From contig CM056378.1 in the NCBI GenBank assembly GCA_029718625.1, positions 61,093,027-61,157,026 on the forward strand: 64,000 nt of DNA. Reading direction: 5' to 3'. Shown piece after piece: positions 10,020 through 21,109 of this stretch; the first letter of the stretch is position 1; the number at the start of each line of letters is the position of its first letter. The notes under the pieces are model-generated. The model saw nothing but the letters and a program-made list of their open reading frames with translations. It was not told where the DNA came from and searched no databases. A program made the translations under genes and the position numbers. Source of the DNA: Synaphobranchus kaupii. Lineage: Eukaryota; Chordata; Actinopteri; Anguilliformes; Synaphobranchidae.

Positions 10020-10805
10020 TGTCGGGTAAGTGAGGACTAGGTAAAATGTGTATTATCTGAATCCAGCACTTCCAGCAGTCAATGCCCTTGTTAAAACGTT
10101 CGGCACTCTGAATACTGAACACAAGCGATATTGCGTGCTAGAACCCCTCACTTAACCTACATTCAAAATAAGTTTTACGTGATTTAATTTTAGAATTATT
10201 ATTAAAAATTGCAATCATCAATTAAATCACCAAATTCGTTAATAGGTAAGTCGAACAGTAACCTGGTGGATCAACTAACAAGCCAAAACAAAGTCTAAAT
10301 CAGGTCTTGAGATTAAATAATTTTATTAAATGAAAAACAGTCAATTAGAATAATGACTGGAAATCATACATTCACTAAGGAATGTAGGCTGACTACTTAT
10401 AATTTACAAAAGGGAAGACATTAAACCAGACATTAATTAGAAGATACCAGTAAAGAGAGAGATAAGCCAGAAATTGCAAATATTATTTACCTTCCAGCGG
10501 AACAGGAATGAAAGGAACTACCACCACAAAAACAAAAAGGATGAACTTCTTCTCCAAACAAACTCCAAAACTGACTAACTTTTTTTTCTGCGGCTCCATA
10601 AAATATATTTACAGGGAGAGCATCCCTGTCCTGATTGGGTTAAGGTGTGGGGGAGGGGGGGAGAGGGGTCATTTATGACAAAGACTAGCTTATCTTTGAT
10701 GTTTGTGGGGGTGAGTGAGTGAAAGAGAGACAGAGAGTGACAGAGATAGAGAGGGGGGGGGGGGGCGGGGTACTTTACTTATATCTAAATATTAGATATC
10801 CTACA
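10020..10805 (-). repeat. 5' LTR of the minus-strand element (786 bp)
   Basis: On the minus strand it opens TGTAGGATATC (10805) and ends CCCGACA (10020). It contains an aataaaatta motif near 10320, and its 5' 130 bp is repeated at 4921-5052. The U3 start is C/T rich on that strand. Confidence 0.75.
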
Positions 10806-11520
10806 ACACCATCCCAACTGTAAAGCACAGGGGTGGCAGCATCATGTTGTGGGGGTGCTTTGCTGCAGGAGGGACTGGTGCACTTCATAAAATAGATGGT
10901 ATGATGAGGAAGGAAAATCATATGGACATATTGAAGCAACATCTCAAGACATCAGCCAGGAAGTTAAAAGCTTGGTCGCAAATGGCTCTTCCAAATGGAC
11001 AATGACCCAAAGCATACTTCCAAAGTTGTGGCAAAATGGCTTAAGGAGAACAAAGTCAAGGTATTGGAGTGACCATCACAAAGCCCTGACCTCAATCCAA
11101 TTGAAAATTTGTGGCCAGAAGTGAGCAAGGGTGTGCGAGCAAGGAGGGCATACAAACCTGACTCAGTTACACCAGTTCTGTCAGGGGGAATGGGCCAAAA
11201 TTCCAGCAACTTATTGTGGGAAGCTTGTGGAAGGCTACCTGAAACGTTTGACCTAAGTTAAACAATGTAAAGGCAATGCTACCAAATACTAACGGAGTGT
11301 ATGTAAACTTCTGACCCACTGGCAATGTGATGAAAGAAATAAAAGCTGAAATAAATCATTCTCTCAACTAATATTCTGACATTTCACTTTCTTAAAATAA
11401 AGTTGTGATCCTAACTGACCTAAAACAGGGAATGTTTACTAGGATTAAATGTCAGGAATTGTGAAAAACTGAGTTTAAATGGATTTGGCTATGGTGTTTG
11501 TAAACTTCCGACTTCAAATG
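10806..11520 (+). pseudogene. Sleeping Beauty-type Tc1 remnant, 3' half
   Basis: The frame carries the C-terminal half of a Tc1 transposase: HRGGSIMLWGCF, then FQMDNDPKH (second catalytic Asp) and SQSPDLNPIENLW (Glu). A tryptophan codon before the last motif is now a stop. The right end, cttccgacttcaaatgta, resembles the Sleeping Beauty inverted repeat. The left half is missing because the sequence begins abruptly at the LTR edge at 10805. Confidence 0.85.
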
Positions 11521-12426
11521 TATAATTATAATACTAATCAACATATATGATTTTTATAAAACTTTGCAAGTATGATCATATATGATTTTTACAGACCTTT
11601 TGCATATGGGCTAGCTAGGCAAGATCGACAGGCTATATTATCTCTCTATTGTCAAAAGAATAGATTGGCATAGATCTAGCCTAGATATATAATCGCTTTA
11701 GACAATAGAGTATAGGCAAGGTGTGAATTATACGCCATCAATTGAGGGAGCGCCATTCAGATCAGACTGACAATAATTGCCTAGGCATTGCCAAAGTAAC
11801 TCATATGATTAATGTATTGTTTACAGACCCCCCAAAACTTTACATGTGTTGCCTTTGGGTTGCCTTTGGAGGGGTCTTATTCAGGGGATCGGGACTTTTC
11901 CTGGCTTCCCCATAATTTGCATTCTGAATAGGTATTAGGATAACATACCCATGATCAGTGGTGGTTTCACTCTCACAGTACATGTAAAGCACAGTAATAC
12001 TGTCTTCAAAAGTGCTATACAATTAAAGTCCATGATCATTATCATTCCTACTGCACTACAGCAGGTTGTCTTATAGTATCTAACAGTATTATTTATTTCC
12101 ATTCTGCTCTGCAGTGTGGACTCCCCAGATGATGAAGCCAGGATTCCTTCCCTGACCGCAAGTGTGTCTGAGAAGTGTGTCCGTGAGTGTGCTGTAAATA
12201 TTTACAAGAAAACATAAAAATATTTATATAGTTACAATGTTATTGTTATAAACATTGAACTAATACAAAATGGTTATTATTTCTCTACAACATCTTGCGT
12301 AGTATGGATTGTGTGTGTAAATAATTATATAGTTACACTGTTATTGTTCTAACCATTTAACTAATACAAAGTGGTTATTATTTCTCTACAGCATCTTGTG
12401 TAGTATGGGTTGTGTATGTAAATATT
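11521..12426. other. Mostly unrecognised; LINE-like tail and ~100-bp tandem repeats
   Basis: Around 11955-12048 the text resembles the 3' tail of fish LINEs (gtgctatacaattaaagt). From 12219 a ~100-bp unit (tatatagttacaatgttattg...) is repeated about twice and resumes at 13170 after the MITE. A stretch at about 12113-12182 is bounded by ctctgcag and gtgagt and is open (VDSPDDEARIPSLTASVSEK). It could be an exon, but nothing else supports that. Confidence 0.4.
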
Positions 12427-13163
12427 TGGTAACACTTCTTTTGAAGTGTTCTTCATAAGAGCTATATAACGTCTTCATAAGCACTACATAAACATTCATA
12501 AGTGTTTATGTCACTGACCACAAATAGGCATATGGTATGTTATGTCAACATTGATGCAGCAAGTGACATTATCATGACATACCATATCCTATTAGATAAC
12601 AACTGTCACCTGTGATGTAGCCACGCATGCCAGGCTCATGCCTCTCTGCTATAAGCCTGGTGAAAGCAGTGCAGTTCAAAATGATAAACCTGCCCACTTT
12701 TTGTATATAAAAGGTGAAAACGGAGCTTAAAACAGAAAAACACTTCCATGAACCACTCTCTGAGAATGACCAATGTCTAAGCCACCACGTCCCCGGGGTA
12801 TTGCAGTGCTGTTCCCAGATGGTAAAGTGAGAGAGGCTCACCCTACTGTCTGGGTTCTGAAAGGTCCTGTGATCTACAGATAATGGACAAAAAAGTGGAA
12901 TAAAAGAGAACAAATCTGTAGTGGCATAAAAGGGACTATGCCTACTTACGGTACTTGACATAAGGATCTCATGTCGTTTCACTTCGTATGTCATGGTAAT
13001 GTCATTTGCTGCATCAATGTTGACATAACACACCATATGCCTATTTGCGGTCATTGACATAAACACTTTTGAATGTTTATGTAGTGCTTATGAATGCATT
13101 ATGTAGTCCTTATGAAGACGTTATATAGCTCTTATGAAGGACCCTTCAAAGGAAGTGTTACCA
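12427..13163. mobile_element. MITE with ~150-bp inverted repeats
   Basis: It begins tggtaacacttc and ends gaagtgttacca. The arms, including the cataagcactacataaac region and its inverse, are complementary over ~150 bp. AATATT flanks both sides (12421-12426, 13164-13169), and the host tandem repeat continues across the junction. No transposase is seen; an open frame on the minus strand matches nothing I know. Confidence 0.8.
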
Positions 13164-13169
13164 AATATT

Positions 13170-14345
13170 TATATGGTTACACTGTTATTGTTTGAAACAT
13201 TTAAGTATGGGTAATTGTCTCACTCCTAGATGTGATCTGAGCATAGGCTAACATCACAGACTTCAATTGCCCCCTTTCAAATGATGGCAGTTATATATTT
13301 GAATATCCACATTTCACAATCCACATTTCAACAGCTCCCAAGAACGCCGTAGTAACTACCTACAAAAGCCCTTGTACACTATGTTCTGTTTGTTGCATCA
13401 ACATCTCGTCTTTTGACAATTGTTGGTAACATGTAATTGAGGAAATGTGGAGTTTCAAAAGAGAGATTCATTATGAAGAGCATTTTTAATCAGATGTCAA
13501 ATATCTGTTTGAACATTGAAATAATAAAATTATAAATAATAAAATTATTAACATTACATTCATTAATGTACTATATGTTGTGTTGTATGAATTTTCTTCC
13601 TCCTTGATGTAATCTGAGTACCATTATAAACTAGATGTTATCTTTCAAATGATATCAGGTACATCCATGTGCTATAAATATTTCCAGAGTTATAACCATT
13701 CTCATTTTCGTATGAAATTCTAGGCGAGAATTGCCATTTTGGCCAGTCAGCTCAAGAGGTTAAGGAATGTGAGGTATGTGTTGTCTCTTTAAAACTCTGT
13801 AAACATTCTAGGGCTAAAAAACTGAGAGCGGGTACAGTCCTTCTGTGCGAGCTGTGAGCTCGCAGCTCCCAGCATGCACCGCACCTCGCAGCTCGCTGGC
13901 AGCTCGCAGTTCGCACATCGCTGGCAGCTCCCACCTCGCAGTGTTTGTACCTTTTTAGGTCTGCTACTTTAGTACCTTTTGTTCTGAGAGTGTTGGAAGA
14001 TGCAAAGGTTAAAGCTGGAGTAGACACTTTTTTTAACGTTGCAATATATTTTATCTTTATATTTTTTGTCAAGAAACCATTATAAAATGTGCATCTGGCA
14101 TATTGACTCGTCTTCTGGATGTTTAAAAGATCAAGTATTTACATAATTAAAGTGTTTACGTTGTAGTATCAGTATTTTTTTAATTGCAAGATGATTGCAT
14201 TGAATACAAAAACGGCATTGACATTCGCTCAATATGCAAGGGTATGACAAAACAAAGGATAGCCAACAGTAATATAAATGAATAATAGAAACTAAAATAC
14301 AGCAATAAGGATAATTCAAACAACAGTATTTATGTAGCCGGGTGG
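13170..14345. other. No recognised gene; short GC-rich repeat
   Basis: Diverged ~400-bp spaced motifs (gatgtgatctgag / gatgtaatctgag) occur near 13230 and 13605. A run of cagctcgc/ctggcagctc motifs lies at about 13838-13945. Otherwise AT-rich and featureless. Confidence 0.4.
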
Positions 14346-15036
14346 TGTCATGGTTTCTGGCAGCCTCCGGTTGTTTCTGCGGTCGTTCTTTTGGCAACGT
14401 TGGGGCAATCTTATCGGATTTTTTCCGTCTCCGTTTCAGTGTTTGAATCTCGCCTGGCAATTATCCCTTTCACCTGTTTTGGATTTCCTGCCGGTTATAA
14501 ATAGCCCAGGACTTCCCCTCTTCCGACACTTCGATATTGTCTTTGCTATTTGACATTGAAGTCGGTAAAGTATAGGATTGCGGTCTATACGTTTCTGGTT
14601 GTTACAAATAAGAAACGTAGGTAGTTCGGTTAGAGTTTATGAATTTATTTAGTCTTTTTTGTTTCCTTTTCTCTCGTTATCCTTTTATACTCCTCTACCT
14701 GTTACCTTTTGTTCAGCTCTTTCACACCTAGAGCTGTAGGTAACAGGTTCTATTTCTATTTAGTTTCTTTTGCCCTTTTTACACGGGCTTTCTTTTGTTT
14801 TTCTCTGACCTCCAGTTTTACGCTTCTTATGTGAGAGTGTGAGGTTCTTTTGTTGTTTGATTACTCGCTATTGGGGTTGTTTTTGGTTTGGCTTACGTTT
14901 TTCATTCCCATTGTTTTTTTTAATATCCCCTTCTACTGTGGAGCTGTCCGCTTTGTGGTGTATTTCTCATGATATACACTTTTAGATCCCTTGGTTGTGG
15001 CGCTTGGTTCTCCGAACCTTACACTCCCCCCTTACA
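14346..15036 (+). mobile_element. 5' LTR of Gypsy copy B
   Basis: It starts TGTCATGG and ends CCCCCTTACA just before the primer site and gag ATG. It shares the TATA box, promoter-proximal 11-mer and stem-loops of the other copies. No target duplication can be found because the 3' end is rearranged. Confidence 0.88.
14496..14538 (+). promoter_or_regulatory. LTR promoter of copy B: TATA box and predicted self-primer
   Basis: TATAAATA at 14496-14503 is followed 32 nt later by ACTTCGATATT at 14528-14538, the predicted first 11 nt of the RNA. Its reverse complement (10 of 11) lies at 15038-15048 just after the LTR. Confidence 0.7.
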
Positions 15037-15037
15037 G

Positions 15038-15048
15038 AATATCGAAGC
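15038..15048 (+). other. Self-priming binding site, copy B
   Basis: AATATCGAAGC begins 2 nt after the LTR end and can pair with the predicted RNA 5' end (ACTTCGATATT) except at the last base. Only 16 nt separate the LTR from the gag ATG, leaving no room for an 18-nt tRNA site. Confidence 0.7.
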
Positions 15049-15052
15049 CATT

Positions 15053-15995
15053 ATGGAAGGGCCAGCTACACCACGGGTTTCTAATAAAGTACCGGCCAGT
15101 CAGGGCGCTACAGGGGTTACCCCCGAGGAGGCTATTCTCACCTTGCAAACACAACAACACCAGTTGATGGAGCAACTCCAATATCAGGGAGAATGCCTTC
15201 AGAAATTAACGGTGTCTCCACAGACTCTCTGTTGCCGTCAATCCACCCCCAGTTGCACAAGCACTGACACCTCCCGTTCCCTTGCCACGTACATTTAAAG
15301 AGCCCAAGCACCCAGTTGGTCTTTGATCACGATGTATCCGGTGAAGAGGCGGCCATGAAACTGACTAGTTTGCGCCAGGGCACTGATACGGTGGCAGCGT
15401 TTTCTATCGTGTTTTGAGCACTGGCAGGAGAGACAGGATGGGCTGACGGTCTGCTTAGGTCCTTTTTGAAAGCATTATCGAATCCTATTAAGGTGCTCGA
15501 TCCACCCGCTACGTTCAGTGCCCTGGTTACTACGGCTTTACGCTTAGACAACCGCATCAGGGAGCGTGAGCGAGAGCGTAGAGTCCGCCCGGTTCGTCAA
15601 ACTTCCACATTGTCGGTAGGGACTCCATCTGCTTTTCCTAATTACTTCTCTGCTGATCAGGAGGAGCCCATGCAGGTGGATGTCCCCCCACAAGTCCAAG
15701 GGGGCTAAACCGCAGGAGCAATGGTGTTGCTACTGTAAGTGCAAAGGGCATTTAAAGGATCAGTGTCCCAAGTTGGTGGGAAACGAGGGGTCTCACAGGG
15801 AAACCGAGATCCCCAGTGAGACAAAATAGTACCCTTTCTCTGACTCTTTTGCCTGTCCGGCTGCTTTGGAATGGGCGCTCGGTTGGCATTGACGCCTTTA
15901 TTGATTCAGGAGCCGTGGAGTGTTTCATTGACACTAAATGGGCCAGGGAATTAGAGATTCCCACACATCGACTCACAAGTTCCCATCAGGTTATA
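15053..15995 (+). pseudogene. Gypsy copy B: gag and protease remnant
   Basis: The ATG at 15053 opens MEGPATPRVSNKVPASQ, followed by the coiled-coil-like QTQQHQLMEQLQYQGECLQ. Frame changes and an internal deletion near 15305 remove the central gag domain that copy D still has at about 44870-45080. The later part has the RERERER basic tract, a CCHC-like knuckle (CYCKCKGHLKDQC pattern) and the start of an aspartic protease (IDAFIDSGAVECFID, with the DSG triad). Homology stops at about 15995; the reverse transcriptase is gone. The element cannot be autonomous. Confidence 0.8.
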
Positions 15996-16110
15996 TAGGA
16001 AAATTTCTGTTAGTATATTGTGTGACTCTGTAATGAACATATAAAAAAAACAGTGCACGAGCAGGCCCACATAATGTGAAACGTGCAGCCAAGCATGCCA
16101 TATAATGATA

Positions 16111-16440
16111 TACAGTGCATCCGGAAAGTATTCACAGCGCTTCACTTTTTCCACATTTTGTTCTGTTACAGCCTTATTCCAAAATTGATTAAATTCATTT
16201 TTTCCCTCAAAATTCTACACACAACACCCCATAATGACAATGTGAAAAAAGTTTTTTTGAGATTTTTGCAAATTTATTAAAAATAAAAAAATAAAATTTC
16301 TCATTTACATAAGTATTCATACCCTTTGCTTTAACATATTTTTAAAGTATCATATTTCATATTTGGTCGCATATCCTTTACATGCTGTTACTTCCTGAAG
16401 TCTGTGACTATCAACATCAAAAAACTGTCGATATCTTATT
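16111..16440. mobile_element. Tc1-type inverted-repeat end
   Basis: Starting at TACAGTGCATCCGGAAAGTA, this is the terminal repeat of a fish Tc1 family, followed by a short piece of its interior (ttggtcgcatatcc...cctgaagtctg). The matching right end is not present. Confidence 0.7.
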
Positions 16441-16508
16441 TTCAGGTACTGTTACAAGCGATACTATAACCTCTCTGCATTTGAATGGATCTCTATGGAA
16501 ATTGGGGG

Positions 16509-16882
16509 GTGAGACTAGATTCAGCTGTAAATTACACTGGTACAGTATGGAACACATGGCTGGCTAAATGGCTGTAAGTTATCAAGGGTCTGAGCTATCA
16601 AACGAGCCCCAAACCATCACTCTGTTGCCAGATATGGAGTAGATGTGGATGGATCACTTTAAGGGTTGTTTCTCCTGACTTTTTTCCCCATAGAGTTCTA
16701 TAGGAAAATGAGTCCGGAGAAATAACCCTTGCAGTGATCCATCCACATCTACTCCATATCTGGCAACAGAGTGATGGTTTGGGGCTCGTTTGATAGCTCA
16801 GCCCTTGATAACTTACAGCCATTTAGCCAGCCATGTGTTCCATACTGTACCAGTGTAATTTACAGCTGAATCTAGTCTCACC
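16509..16882. repeat. Near-perfect 374-bp palindrome (fold-back element)
   Basis: The left arm, about 16509-16675, and the right arm, about 16716-16882, are reverse complements over ~167 bp with about four differences. They are separated by a 40-nt spacer. The outer ends are ggtgagactag/ctagtctcacc. No coding capacity. Confidence 0.9.
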
Positions 16883-16899
16883 GTGCTTGGCTAACTGCA

Positions 16900-17625
16900 C
16901 CCATGCATGTATTTTTCTTGTGCTCTAACATCAGTCGAGATAAATTACGATGTAGGGGACCGGGAGCTGTTGGCAGTCAAATTGGTGTTGGAAGAGTGTC
17001 TCATTGGCTGGAAGGAGCCGAACATTCTTTCACGGTCTGGACAGACTATAGAAATTTGGAGTACATCCAACAGGCTAAGACGCGCAATTACCGGCAAGCA
17101 CGATGGGTTTTATTCTTCGCCCGGTTTCGGTTTATTCTTACCTACTGACCTGGGTTGAAAATATTAAACCAGATGCGTTGTCACACATTTTTGACCGTTC
17201 CGATAAGGAACCACACCCTGAGCCTCGTGCCGGTTTTGCAGATTGTGGCTCCAGTTATGTCGGAGATTGAGGTGGTCGTGCAGGAGGCGTTGCGCTCTGA
17301 CCCGGGCCCAGGTGATGGTCCGCCCCACTGTCTGTTTGTTCCGTCCCGGTTGAGATCTCGCGTTCTCCAGTGGGGTCATGCTTCACAATTGGCGGCTCAT
17401 CCTGGCATCCACCAGACGAAGGAATTAAGCGATGTGCAGGAATTTGTCGCCGCTTGTACGGTGTGTGCCCGTAGCAAGGGTTTGCGGCTCCCACCCTCGG
17501 TTCTCCTACGCCCTCTACCTGTGCCCAGTCTTCCCTGGAGTCAGATCGCTCTGGACTTTGTCACCGGCTTGCCGACGTAAGGGTAACACTCTTATCCTGG
17601 TTGTGGTGGATAGGTTTTGCCGATA
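16900..17625 (+). pseudogene. Gypsy copy B: RNase H end and integrase remnant
   Basis: Homology to copy C resumes around 16900 with [13 protein letters not shown] of the Gypsy RNase H-like region. After several frame changes the integrase N-terminal region appears ([19 protein letters not shown] with the two His, CTVCARSKG with the two Cys). About a dozen residues between the His and Cys pairs are deleted. The first catalytic Asp is in IALDFVTG. The text ends at the following VVVDRF motif, where LTR sequence starts in inverted orientation. Confidence 0.8.
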
Positions 17626-17915
17626 AGTCAAATCAAAAACAACCCCAAAAGAGGGCGAACTCGACAATAGCGAGTAATCAAAAAACAAAAGAACCTCACG
17701 CTCTCACACAAGGAGCGTTTAACTGGAGATCAAAAAGAGAAAGAGAAAAACAAAAGAAAGCCTGTGTAAAAGGGCGAGAGAAAGGAAATAGAGGTTTTCA
17801 TTCCCATTTTTTTGTTTATTCCCTTCCTGCTGCGGAGCTGTCCGCTTTAGTGGTGTATATCTTAGGATATACACTTTTAGATTCCTTGGCTGTTGCACCT
17901 GTTTCTCCCCTTACA
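17626..17915. repeat. Rearranged LTR piece of copy B: inverted segment then direct segment
   Basis: 17626-17793 is the reverse complement of 14752-14897 in the 5' LTR. 17794-17915 continues in direct orientation, matching 14898-15036 and ending CCCCTTACA. A perfect 9-bp stem, GTGTATATC/GATATACAC, lies at 17853-17874. Confidence 0.8.
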
Positions 17916-18505
17916 GTTTCAGACTCAAAAAATATGCATTACATCCATTTTGAAAAGACTTTAAAAAAATATCTTTTTAGAAGCTTTATTTGTCATTGAC
18001 CCGTTTATGTTCCTTGCATAGAGTATGTACCAGGCCTAACATCTCTTTTGTGACTACTTGGCTATTCCTTGCAGTGCGTACCTCTCTCCTCATCAACCCA
18101 GCCGCCTGTGTCTGCTCCGCGGCTCACTCCACTGTGGGCTATAAGGCGACATTTTCCGATCCCCGTAAATCTACCTTCGGGCCTTTTTTTTCGGGTCGGC
18201 GGATGTAATGTCTTGCAATTATCACCCGGGCCGGGTTTGTTTGGGCTCAAAGTTTTAGGCCCGTTGCGAATCATCTGACTTACTGGCTAACGTTATGTAG
18301 CTAATTAGATAAACTGGAATATGTGGATTCTTATTTCAATACTTTTGTGGATTTATAGGCAAATTTTCCTCAACGGAGTTGTATATTGTTTTCTTGGATG
18401 CACGGCTTCGAAGAAAGTAAAGCAAGGTAGGCTCTGTTAGTGGTGTGGTGGTAACGTTGTCTTCTTCAGCTTGTAGTATTACATTAGTACATTTGAGTAT
18501 TGATG
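17916..18505. other. No recognised feature
   Basis: Mixed unique-looking sequence. A G/C-rich patch near 18225-18260 (cccgggccgggtttg) is the only notable point. No supported gene. Confidence 0.4.
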
Positions 18506-20185
18506 CAGGGCTCGACACTAAACTTTTTCAGAAGGAGCACATGTGCTCCTAAATGGAAAAATTTAGGAGCACACAAAGAAATTTAGGAGCACAGTGATAA
18601 ATGTTCAGGTAACAAGGGGTTTTATTAATAAACAATTGATAACATCCATATTTATACTGTTTATTTGTGCACATTGTTATACCTAGCGATTTTCTAAAGA
18701 CAGAGATACAAATGTCAGCTTTTTTTGAATGGGGAAAGGTGAGACATTTCCGGTTCAACACTTGACCAATCATGCGTGCCATAGCTGCAAAGCCTCTGCC
18801 TATCTTTGAAAAAATTCTGCGTGTTTTAACCATCAATATATAAGAACTGGAGACAGCTGCTTACCGGTTCCATGGATTCCTATGGGAGTTGCTACTTGGC
18901 GCATTAAGCCAATTCATGGAGGCGCCATGTTAGAATATGGGGCTTTTTGGAACCAGAACATGCGTACTGGGTCCTTAACGTGGCTTTTGGAACCAGAGGA
19001 GCATGCGCACTGGGTACCTAAACATGCGGACCCAATTGGAATGGAAAATTTTTTTTAACTTCTTCTGTGGGGCGCAGAAAATAAAATAAAAACACAAGTA
19101 TGACATATAATGAGTTTATAAATGAGATGACGATTCCATGTTTCAACGTTAATCTCATTAGATAAACTAATGTCACAACCTACGTATTTGATAAGCAACG
19201 CCTATTTGATAAGCAATACCTTCAAACCTAAATAGCCTATTTGATAAGATCAATGCCTTGGGTCTGCGCTTTGATCTTTATATGGTTTTTGTTTTGCTGA
19301 AGCATATGTAAAGTTACCACCCATGTAGCTACAATAGCCTACATTTAGGTATAAAGAGTGTAATATCGGATTTTGACATCAAAATGACAAAGAAACTATG
19401 CTGTTCGAAACCATCGAAGACAATGCAGTATATGCTATACATTGCATAACGGCAACCACCCGCGACATGCATACATTTGCGGGTGACATGCATAGCCTAC
19501 ACTGCCTGCAACATGAATACCCTACAGTGAGCACCATAATTTGTTGGACAGTGACACATTGTTATTTTGGTTCTGTATTCTAGCACTGAGTAAGAAAGGA
19601 TACAATGATAAAGTGATTAAAGTGCAGACCGTCGTCTTTAATTTTAATTTTCATACTTAGTCTATCGGATGAACCGTTTAGAAATGACAGCACTTTTCAT
19701 ACATAGTCCCTTCATTTTACGGCACCTAAAATCCTTGGACAGTTTAGCATTATGTACAATAAAGAAAACATAATTAATATTTGGTCGCATATCCTTGTGA
19801 CATCCTGAAGTCTGGTCACCCTCGCCCCTTCTTCGTTCAAAATAAAAGATAATGGGCTTCATCGCTAAAAATGAATGGATGTTTTTAATAGATAATCGAT
19901 ATTGTTTTTTTCGCGTCTGACTGTCGTCACAGAAAACTCTGTGCTGTCATTTGCCGCCTCGAACTGTGATTGGCGCATTTGCGGTTGTGGAATCTGGAAC
20001 TAGTAGTTTTTAAACGATTAGCAGCCGGGAACAAAACGGCAACTGCAGCAGCAGTTTTACAAAGAACTACAAATTATATTATAATCTTTACTCGCACACT
20101 GTGCTCTTAAATGATTTCTCCATCATTCGCACATGTCTATTTTTAGGAGCAAATGCGAGCGAAGCGCTCGTACTGTCGAGCCCTG
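18506..20185. mobile_element. hAT-like non-autonomous DNA transposon (1.68 kb)
   Basis: A perfect 12-bp terminal inverted repeat is present, CAGGGCTCGACA at 18506-18517 and TGTCGAGCCCTG at 20174-20185; CAGGG termini are typical of hAT. The subterminal region contains ggagcacatgtgctcc. A target duplication is unclear (TGATG occurs near both ends but is offset by one base). No transposase domain is recognisable inside. Confidence 0.65.
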
Positions 20186-20309
20186 CTGATGGCTCCGACA
20201 TGACACATGGGGCAGAGATGGCCTGTGGCATGTTATGCATTCACTTTCGTGGCTTGGTTGTTGAATGTGTTTGTTTCGTATGTGTGTTCTTTGGCTAACC
20301 TTTGGCTAA

Positions 20310-20411
20310 CAGATTAACGTTAGCTAGGTTTTTGGTTAACCAAACTTTCAACCAACTTAAACTGGTTGGTTGAAAGTTTGTTTAACCTAAAACCTAGCTA
20401 ACGTTAATCTG
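20310..20411. repeat. 102-bp palindrome
   Basis: Arms of ~47 bp (cagattaacgttagctagg and its inverse) with two or three mismatches and a short central loop. Confidence 0.85.
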
Positions 20412-21109
20412 TATGGTTAGGTAACGCGTTTTCTAACGTTGTTGTTGTTGTTGTTGCTGCTGCTAGTAGCAGTTAAGTTAATTAGTAGTTGATAACTTGA
20501 ACTGTGATTGTCCAGTTGTTTTCTAACCCGAGCTTAGTGTGAGTAGTGCTAACCTTATGCTAACGTTCACAGTTGGTTGATAACTTGAATTGATAGACTG
20601 CAGTAACATTAACAGCTATGTATGTATATAACGATATATCTATCTCGCGTAACGTTACAGTATACGTTACTGTACTGACACATGGAAGGTGATCCCAGCT
20701 GCCGTGGTCCAGATCGTCCTCTTAGTTGAACAATATGGTGCTGCACATGCTGATGCTAGTTAAACTATTGATAAAATATGAAAATGCATTTTTTTGACAT
20801 TTCTGCATTTTAGCTAAGTTTTTGACATAACATTCAAAAATGTATGAGTGCTTATGCAACATTTCTCACCTCAAAAGAATAACAAAAATGAATATTAAAA
20901 CCAGCATCGGCTTCTTTAGCTTATTGATTCCAACTACTGAATTGTAGCCTATGCCGCCAACCCGGTGAGCTGGAGCATTATTATTTAGCTTATTCTGATT
21001 CTAACACCTGAATTTTACCTGCCGCTAATACCCCATAGCACCTGGGTGGCTTTCATTACAAGGCAGAAACCAAATAAATATTGTTTCAGCACGGTAACGT
21101 AGGCTAAGT
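20412..21109. other. No recognised feature
   Basis: A (GTT)n/(GCT)n run at about 20437-20466, then AT-rich sequence. Nothing else supported. Confidence 0.4.

Larger units (their letters stand above)
4921..10805 (-). mobile_element. Minus-strand LTR element: tRNA-Gln primer site, gag-like gene, no pol
   Basis: Read on the minus strand the order is: LTR (10805 to 10020), an 18-nt primer site resembling tRNA-Gln, a gag-like gene (9859-8573), two tandem copies of a ~1-kb region (8300-7276 and 7275-5053, the latter split by a solo LTR), a polypurine tract and the first ~130 bp of a 3' LTR that is cut off at 4921. No protease, reverse transcriptase or integrase motif is visible. This layout fits a non-autonomous LTR retrotransposon or an internally deleted endogenous retrovirus. 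Which of these it is cannot be decided from the window. Confidence 0.65.

Noticed and set aside
4921..10805. A DNA transposon with long terminal repeats
   Set aside because: The two end copies are direct, not inverted, repeats, and a primer site and polypurine tract sit at the right places for an LTR element.
12572..13066. A 164-codon minus-strand frame
   Set aside because: It crosses the MITE arm into its centre, matches no family I recognise and depends on sequence that forms the inverted repeat.
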